NCBI GenBank assembly: GCA_028872685.1
Contig: JAPKEI010000078.1
Span: forward strand, 1 to 10,380
Length of the DNA stretch: 10,380 nucleotides
Reading direction: 5' to 3'
From: Verrucomicrobiota bacterium
GTDB taxonomy: Bacteria > Verrucomicrobiota > Verrucomicrobiia > Limisphaerales > UBA1100
Both the position numbers and the translations under genes were made by a program. Below the pieces are notes generated by a model. It saw nothing but the letters and a program-made list of their open reading frames with translations. It was not told the DNA's origin and searched no databases. Shown in pieces: positions 6,546-10,380 of this stretch. Numbering within the stretch: position 1 is the first letter of the stretch; each line of letters opens with the position of its first letter.

Positions 6546-7463
6546 TTATTTGAAAAATATTGTCACCGCACGCAACACCGCATCCGGCGCAATGGGTTGT
6601 TGCAACAACTCCATCGCCTCACTTGGCGGCCGCCACACCACCGCATCCGTCGCCGCCCACAACACCACGCCCGGCAAACCCACCGCCGCGGCCAAATGCG
6701 TGATCCCCGAATCGTGCCCCACAAACGCACGACACCCACTCAACGCGCGAGCCACGTCCACCAGCGGCGCGCGCAACAAAACACGATGACGCGCGCGCGG
6801 CAGTCGCGCACTCAGCCGTGTCACCCGTTCCGCTTCCGCTTCGCCGCCGATGATTAATAATTCCGTATCCGTTTGTTCCAGCCAATCCGAAAGAAACTTC
6901 GCCCAGTTTTTTTCCGGCCAATTCTTTGCCGCACTGCCGCTGCCCGGGTGCACCGCTAACACATCACGCTTCAGTTCATTCGGTTCAGTTGGCGACAACC
7001 GTAAATTCGGCACCGTACACGCAATCGAAACCCCCAAAAACTCTACCGCCCGCAACAGCACGATCGCCGCCGCCTCTCCCGTTCCGTCCGCTGGCCGATG
7101 ACAACCTGCCACAAACCGTGCACCACTCACTCCGCACACGTTTGCTTCAAAAACACCTTCTGGATCGTGCAAAAACGAAATAACCAAATCAAACCTCGCC
7201 AACCATTCGCGTACCCCTTCATCACAATCACCTTTTTCCACAAAGAAACCAGCCCACTCGCGGCCTTCCAGCGAGCGCGCCTCATCGGCCAAACCACCCG
7301 CCACGACCAATTCACCGCACTCCCGCAAGCCCAACACCCCTATCCCCGCTTGCGGATGCGCCGCCCTCAACGCCGCAAACACCGGAAGAGTCAGCACAAA
7401 ATCGCCAATCGCCCCACCACGCACCACAAGGATGCGGCTGGGTGTGCTGGATGTGTCCTTCAT
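6546..7463 (-). CDS. Glycosyltransferase family 9 (ADP-heptose:LPS heptosyltransferase-like)
   Basis: GT9 enzymes transfer heptose or related sugars from a nucleotide donor onto the lipopolysaccharide core or other envelope glycans at the cytoplasmic face of the inner membrane. The 305-residue product starts at the ATG 7461-7463 (MKDTSSTPSRILVVRGGAIG); a further in-frame extension to a GTG at 7493 looks less likely. Residues 10-27 give the first Rossmann strand with 'GGAIGDFVLTLP', the acceptor-side motif where the catalytic Asp (D21) sits. The C-terminal half has the donor-binding elements 'HPGSGSAAKNWPEKNW' (172-187), 'LLIIGGEAE' (202-210) and 'GHDSGITHLAAAVGLP' (249-264). It is slightly shorter than WaaF/WaaC. 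The upstream gap to the divergent gene carries an inverted repeat. The exact sugar and acceptor cannot be read from the sequence, so no gene symbol is given. Confidence 0.9.
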   Translation of the reverse strand: MKDTSSTPSRILVVRGGAIGDFVLTLPVFAALRAAHPQAGIGVLGLRECGELVVAGGLADEARSLEGREWAGFFVEKGDCDEGVREWLARFDLVISFLHDPEGVFEANVCGVSGARFVAGCHRPADGTGEAAAIVLLRAVEFLGVSIACTVPNLRLSPTEPNELKRDVLAVHPGSGSAAKNWPEKNWAKFLSDWLEQTDTELLIIGGEAEAERVTRLSARLPRARHRVLLRAPLVDVARALSGCRAFVGHDSGITHLAAAVGLPGVVLWAATDAVVWRPPSEAMELLQQPIAPDAVLRAVTIFFK

Positions 7464-7481
7464 AAAATTAAGTTTCCCACT

Positions 7482-7507
7482 GGCTAAACACACCGATGCC
7501 TTTAGCC
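7482..7507. repeat. Perfect inverted repeat in a divergent intergenic region
   Basis: GGCTAAA (7482-7488) and TTTAGCC (7501-7507) are exact reverse complements with a 12-nt spacer; their centres are 19 bp apart, about two helical turns. The repeat lies between two divergent starts (7463 minus, 7543 plus). That is the geometry of an operator for a dimeric regulator, but it could also be a chance 7-mer pair. Confidence 0.4.
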
Positions 7508-7542
7508 TGAAGCCAAGTTAACCCTCACACGGAAGTATTCCT

Positions 7543-8223
7543 ATGAAGAAATGGATCCCCCTAATGGCCACGCTGCTGATTGCCGGCGTGTAGTTCACTT
7601 GGCCCGCACGGTCCAACGACGACGACAAACGGCGCGATGGCGATCACGACAAACCCCGTGAGGGTCAACGCGGCAAACCGCGCAAAGGTGACCGTGAGCG
7701 CGATCGTGAACGACCCGGAGACCAACGTGAACGCGATGATCTAAAAACTGAGCGAGAAAAAGGTCACAAAATACGGCAATTCATTGAACAAGCCGAACGC
7801 AAAATCAATGAGCTACGCAAACAGGGCAAACACGAAGAAGCCGAAAAATTGCTTTGCCACGTGAAAGCCGAAATGGCCAAGCGCCACGAGCACGCCGAAG
7901 GTCGCGAGCGGGAACGTGAACACGGCGATCGCGAACGCGAAGGCGGCAACGAAGCCCGAATGAAACACATCGGCGCAGCCATCGAGCATCTGCAGGCGGC
8001 GGGGCTCCGCGATTGGGCTGAGGAACTGGCCGCCCACGCGCGCGCGATGAACAAAGAGCGAGGCCATCGCGAAGCGCGCGAGGATCGTGAAGAACCCGAA
8101 CACCGTCACGAACAACACGAACACGGCGAAGATGATGACGGCGTGGATCAGTTGCGCCGCGAAGTCAACGAACTGCGCAACGCATTACGTGAGATTCAAA
8201 AACATTTAGAGAAACGCCGTTAG
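7543..8223 (+). pseudogene. Exported, highly charged coiled-coil protein with a TAG stop inside the signal peptide
   Basis: From the ATG at 7543, with GGAAG 7 nt upstream, the frame reads MKKWIPLMATLLIAGV, TAG (7591-7593, codon 17), FTWPARSND, and then stays open for 209 codons to TAG at 8221-8223. Reading through the stop gives a 226-residue protein with a normal signal peptide (basic start, hydrophobic core, likely cleavage after 'WPA'). The rest is dominated by Arg, Glu, Asp, Lys and His: 'RDRERDRERPGDQRERDD' near residues 54-71, amphipathic helices 'IRQFIEQAERKINELRKQG', 'HIGAAIEHLQAAGLRDWAEE', and a C-terminal coiled coil 'VDQLRREVNELRNALREIQK'. The 'AaehLqaaG...dlAeel' type helix recurs in hypothetical exported proteins of PVC bacteria, from memory. 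No in-frame ATG, GTG or TTG occurs between the stop and 7849, so export requires the full frame. It is followed by a strong terminator. Function unknown. Confidence 0.65.
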
Positions 8224-8245
8224 GCAAATGTCCATCCCCAGAAAT

Positions 8246-8269
8246 GCCGCCCGCAAGGGCGGCTTTTTT
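8246..8269 (+). terminator. Intrinsic terminator after the charged-protein gene
   Basis: GCCGCCC (8246-8252), loop GCAA, GGGCGGC (8257-8263) form a perfect 7-bp GC stem with a GNRA-type loop, followed by six T (8264-8269). It begins 22 nt after the TAG stop. On the minus strand the same stem is followed only by ATTTCT, so it may weakly end the convergent membrane-protein transcript as well. Confidence 0.9.
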
Positions 8270-8278
8270 ATTGGGAAC

Positions 8279-8830
8279 CTATTTGAAGGCCGTAAGACCC
8301 AATGCGATCAGCAGCACGGCGAATGCCAACCGCACGCTGCACATCATTTTGAAGCGTCGCTCGCTGGCGGTTGCCCAATCGAGGATGTCGCGCATGCGCC
8401 ATGGCGCCACAGTAAACCACATGGCTTTGATTACCAACGCGTAGGCGAGGACAACCAGCACCAATCGCCAATCGCTTTCGTGCCAGCGGGCGGTATCCAC
8501 GATGAGCTTGGCGAGCATCAGCAACACCACCGCCAAGCCGCGAACGGCGAGAAAGTCTTTCAGGAAAAAACACGCACCCACGCCGGTGGCCACGATGAAG
8601 ACTTTAAAGTGCATCCGGAATTTTTCAAAATCCGCCAGCGTCTCGCCGCTGAGCACCCAAAGAAACCACGCCATACCCACGAGCGTTAGCACCCAGCCAG
8701 CAGTTTCGTTTCGTGGGAATTTCTTGACCCAATCTATCGCGCCCTCCGGCTTTGCCAAGCCAACAGTGGCGCTCAGCACCATCAGCGCACCAAGCGCGAG
8801 TGACAAGTTGGCAAGGGAAATTTCAGGCAT
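8279..8830 (-). CDS. Small polytopic membrane protein of unknown function
   Basis: I do not recognise this 183-residue protein. It starts at the ATG 8828-8830 (MPEISLANLSLALGALMVLS); the miaB stop TGA lies 1 nt before it (TGA-T-ATG), so translation is probably coupled and no separate Shine-Dalgarno is seen. Hydrophobic segments fall at about residues 5-26, 43-61, 76-91, 93-111, 121-141 and 166-182, suggesting five or six membrane helices. Short loops carry conserved-looking charged or aromatic motifs such as 'KPEGAIDWVKKFPRNETAGW' and 'TVAPWRMRDILDWATASERR'; the latter could be an amphipathic surface helix. No catalytic motif is visible. It ends convergent to the plus-strand terminator at 8246-8269. 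The reading frame has normal composition and is clearly coding, but the co-transcription with a tRNA-modification gene does not by itself give a function. Confidence 0.8.
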   Translation of the reverse strand: MPEISLANLSLALGALMVLSATVGLAKPEGAIDWVKKFPRNETAGWVLTLVGMAWFLWVLSGETLADFEKFRMHFKVFIVATGVGACFFLKDFLAVRGLAVVLLMLAKLIVDTARWHESDWRLVLVVLAYALVIKAMWFTVAPWRMRDILDWATASERRFKMMCSVRLAFAVLLIALGLTAFK

Positions 8831-8831
8831 A

Positions 8832-10190
8832 TCAGTTCAAATTCAAAATGGCGGGATCGCCGTAAAGGGTCGTTTTGGTGGCATCCACAATTTGCACGTC
8901 CATCACTTGGCCGATGAAGCGCGCGCCGCCCTCGAACACCACGATCTTGTTGCACCGCGTACGGCCCTCGAGTCGCGCGGCGTTGCGGCGACTGGGCCCT
9001 TCCACCAGAATTTCCATTTGCCGGCCAATATATTCTTTCAGCTTACGCACGCGAATGACGTCCACCGCTTCGAGCAAACGCGCGTGGCGTTCCTCGATGA
9101 GCGACTCTGGTAACTGATCCGGCATCGCAGCCGCCGGCGTGTCGCGGCGTTGGCTGTACTTGAAAAGAAATGCGTTGTCGAACTCCACCTCGGCGCAAAG
9201 GCTCAGCGTTTCATCAAAGTCCGCTTCGGTTTCGCCGGGGAAACCCACGATGATATCAGTACCGATCCCCATTTCCGAATCAGCAGCACGCAGTTTGCCG
9301 ACCAACTCCACAAACCGTTCGCGAGTATAGCCGCGATGCATCAGCTTGAGCATCCGATTGCTGCCGCTTTGCACAGGGAGATGCGCGTTTTCAACGAGCT
9401 TGGGCAGTCGCGCGTACGCCTCCACCAAATCATCGCCGTAACCTTTTGGATGCGGCGAGGTAAACCGAATGCGCTCCAGCCCATCAATTTCGTGCACGGC
9501 TTCGATGAGTTGCACGAAGGCGCTCTTGCCATCGCGCACGCCGATTTCGCGTTTGCCGTAGCTGTTGACGATTTGGCCGAGCAACGTAATTTCCCGCACG
9601 CCACCCGCCACCAACTCGCGGCACTCGGACACAATATCCTCAATACTCCGGCAGCGCTCGCGCCCGCGCGTGTACGGCACAATGCAAAATGTGCAAAATT
9701 GATTACAGCCCTGCATGATGCTGACAAAGGCGGTGATCGCCTTTGCATCGCTGACACCCAAGGAGAGATGTTCGCGAATGGTGGCCTCGCTACCGGTTTC
9801 TTCGTCGGTGTCCACCACTTTGTCGCGGCGCCCGGCGAGGAGGTCATCGAGGTATTCACCTGCGCGATGGAACTTTTGCGTCCCCAGCACGAGATCCACA
9901 TCCGGCAATTGATCAACCAACTCCCGCCCGCGGCTCTGCGCCATGCAGCCCATGAAGCCAAGCACGGCGTCCGGATTGTGCTTTCGGGATTGGCCGATGA
10001 GCGTCTCCATTTTGTTGAGTGCTTTTTGCTCAGCAGCATCGCGCACGCTGCAGGTGTTCAGCAAAATGACATCCGCCGAAGCCTCTTCCGGCGCGACGGC
10101 ATAGCCCTTCGCCACAAGCTGCGCGGCGACGGCCTCGCTGTCGCGCTCGTTCATTTGGCACCCGTAAGTTTTAATGAAAACACTCGGCAT
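8832..10190 (-). CDS. miaB: tRNA-2-methylthio-N6-(isopentenyl)adenosine-37 synthase (radical SAM methylthiotransferase)
   Basis: MiaB adds a methylthio group to position 2 of i6A37 in tRNAs that read codons beginning with U, using S-adenosylmethionine and two 4Fe-4S clusters. The 452-residue product starts at the ATG 10188-10190 (MPSVFIKTYGCQMNERDSEA), the family's N-terminus; the frame is open to 10298 but that part is unrelated. The N-terminal UPF0004 domain carries the three auxiliary-cluster cysteines C11, C47 (NTCSVRDAAEQK) and C82 (GFMGCMAQ). The radical-SAM cysteines are C162, C166 and C169 in 'MQGCNQFCTFCIVPYTRGRE'. A C-terminal TRAM domain follows (about 380-450, 'QMEILVEGPS...GRTRCNKIVVFEG...GQVMDVQIVDA'). 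'YGCQMNERDSE' and 'FCIVPYTRG' favour MiaB over MtaB or RimO. The stop is TGA, 1 nt before the next gene. No convincing promoter is seen upstream. Confidence 0.95.
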   Translation of the reverse strand: MPSVFIKTYGCQMNERDSEAVAAQLVAKGYAVAPEEASADVILLNTCSVRDAAEQKALNKMETLIGQSRKHNPDAVLGFMGCMAQSRGRELVDQLPDVDLVLGTQKFHRAGEYLDDLLAGRRDKVVDTDEETGSEATIREHLSLGVSDAKAITAFVSIMQGCNQFCTFCIVPYTRGRERCRSIEDIVSECRELVAGGVREITLLGQIVNSYGKREIGVRDGKSAFVQLIEAVHEIDGLERIRFTSPHPKGYGDDLVEAYARLPKLVENAHLPVQSGSNRMLKLMHRGYTRERFVELVGKLRAADSEMGIGTDIIVGFPGETEADFDETLSLCAEVEFDNAFLFKYSQRRDTPAAAMPDQLPESLIEERHARLLEAVDVIRVRKLKEYIGRQMEILVEGPSRRNAARLEGRTRCNKIVVFEGGARFIGQVMDVQIVDATKTTLYGDPAILNLN

Positions 10191-10309
10191 TCCGAAACGG
10201 CGGACGGTACGCCAGTCGCGCAAGAATGGAAAGAGCAAATACAGATGCCCACGATATTCAAAAAAAACCCATCCTGAGCATCTATGTTCAAACACCACCC
10301 TGTTTCCCG

Positions 10310-10338
10310 TTGCCTCCGCCGCAAACCTCTGCTACAAC
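10310..10338 (+). promoter_or_regulatory. Sigma70-type promoter for a plus-strand gene at the window edge
   Basis: TTGCCT (10310-10315, 4 of 6) and TACAAC (10333-10338, 4 of 6) are spaced by 17 nt. The predicted start near 10345 lies about 18 nt before an ATG at 10363. The region from 10191 to 10362 is otherwise non-coding; on the minus strand it must also serve miaB, for which no clear hexamers are visible. Confidence 0.4.
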
Positions 10339-10362
10339 CCCGCAACGTTTCGTCAATGCGCC

Positions 10363-10380
10363 ATGGCCGATCCCGAATCC
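10363..10380 (+). CDS. Possible start of a plus-strand gene, cut by window edge
   Basis: ATG at 10363 opens a frame MADPES that runs off the window. It lies about 18 nt downstream of the predicted transcription start from the TTGCCT-17-TACAAC promoter and is divergent from miaB. There is no good ribosome site, and an alternative ATG at 10356 in another frame exists. Six codons cannot identify the product. Confidence 0.3.

Noticed and set aside
6002..7593. Genome-wide stop codon reassignment (TGA or TAG as sense)
   Set aside because: rplT, pheS and pheT end at family-typical positions with TAG and miaB ends with TGA, so both codons act as normal stops here.
9150..10277. Long plus-strand open frame (375 codons) opposite miaB
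   Set aside because: It is fully antisense to an unmistakable miaB, has no family-like motifs, and such shadows are common in GC-rich codon usage.
1..10380. CRISPR array, insertion sequence, tRNA or rRNA gene
   Set aside because: No regularly spaced direct repeats, transposase motifs, cloverleaf-like or rRNA-like stretches were seen by eye on either strand.

Overview
The window looks like a chromosomal segment of a Verrucomicrobiota-type bacterium (possibly the wider PVC group). The clues are a prepilin-like protein with the H-X9-DG C-terminal signature, an N-terminal GYF_2-type domain protein, a charged periplasmic-type protein of a kind common in PVC genomes, and moderate to high GC. This placement is an inference from gene style; no rRNA or other phylogenetic marker was compared.

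Left part (1-4467), all on the minus strand, is translation machinery. A promoter near 4439-4467 drives rpmI (bL35) and rplT (bL20). A strong intrinsic terminator follows 16 nt after the rplT stop codon, and only then come pheS and pheT (phenylalanyl-tRNA synthetase alpha and beta). The end of rplT can pair with the 5' arm of this terminator, so it may be an attenuator controlling pheST. Downstream of pheT starts a DUF4126-type membrane protein, cut by the window edge.

Middle part (4512-8270) is accessory. An operon-like minus-strand pair encodes a pseudopilin with a C-type-lectin-like domain inside it, followed after 2 nt by a GYF-TM-MORN_2 membrane protein. The pseudopilin frame is broken by one in-frame TGA, directly followed by a hairpin whose geometry resembles a bacterial SECIS. 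Upstream lies a GT9 (heptosyltransferase-like) glycosyltransferase. Divergent from it, on the plus strand, is a gene for an exported, extremely charged coiled-coil protein, broken by one TAG inside its signal peptide and closed by a clear terminator. Both broken genes could be restored by a single transition.

Right part (8279-10380): miaB (tRNA methylthiotransferase) on the minus strand is followed after 1 nt by a small polytopic membrane protein of unknown function. Upstream of miaB is a divergent intergenic region with a plus-strand promoter-like site and probably the first codons of another gene at the window edge.

No CRISPR array, insertion sequence, tRNA or rRNA gene was seen. The most interesting points are the lectin-containing pseudopilin with its recoding-like stop, the overlapping terminator/anti-terminator before pheS, and the nonsense-interrupted charged exported protein.
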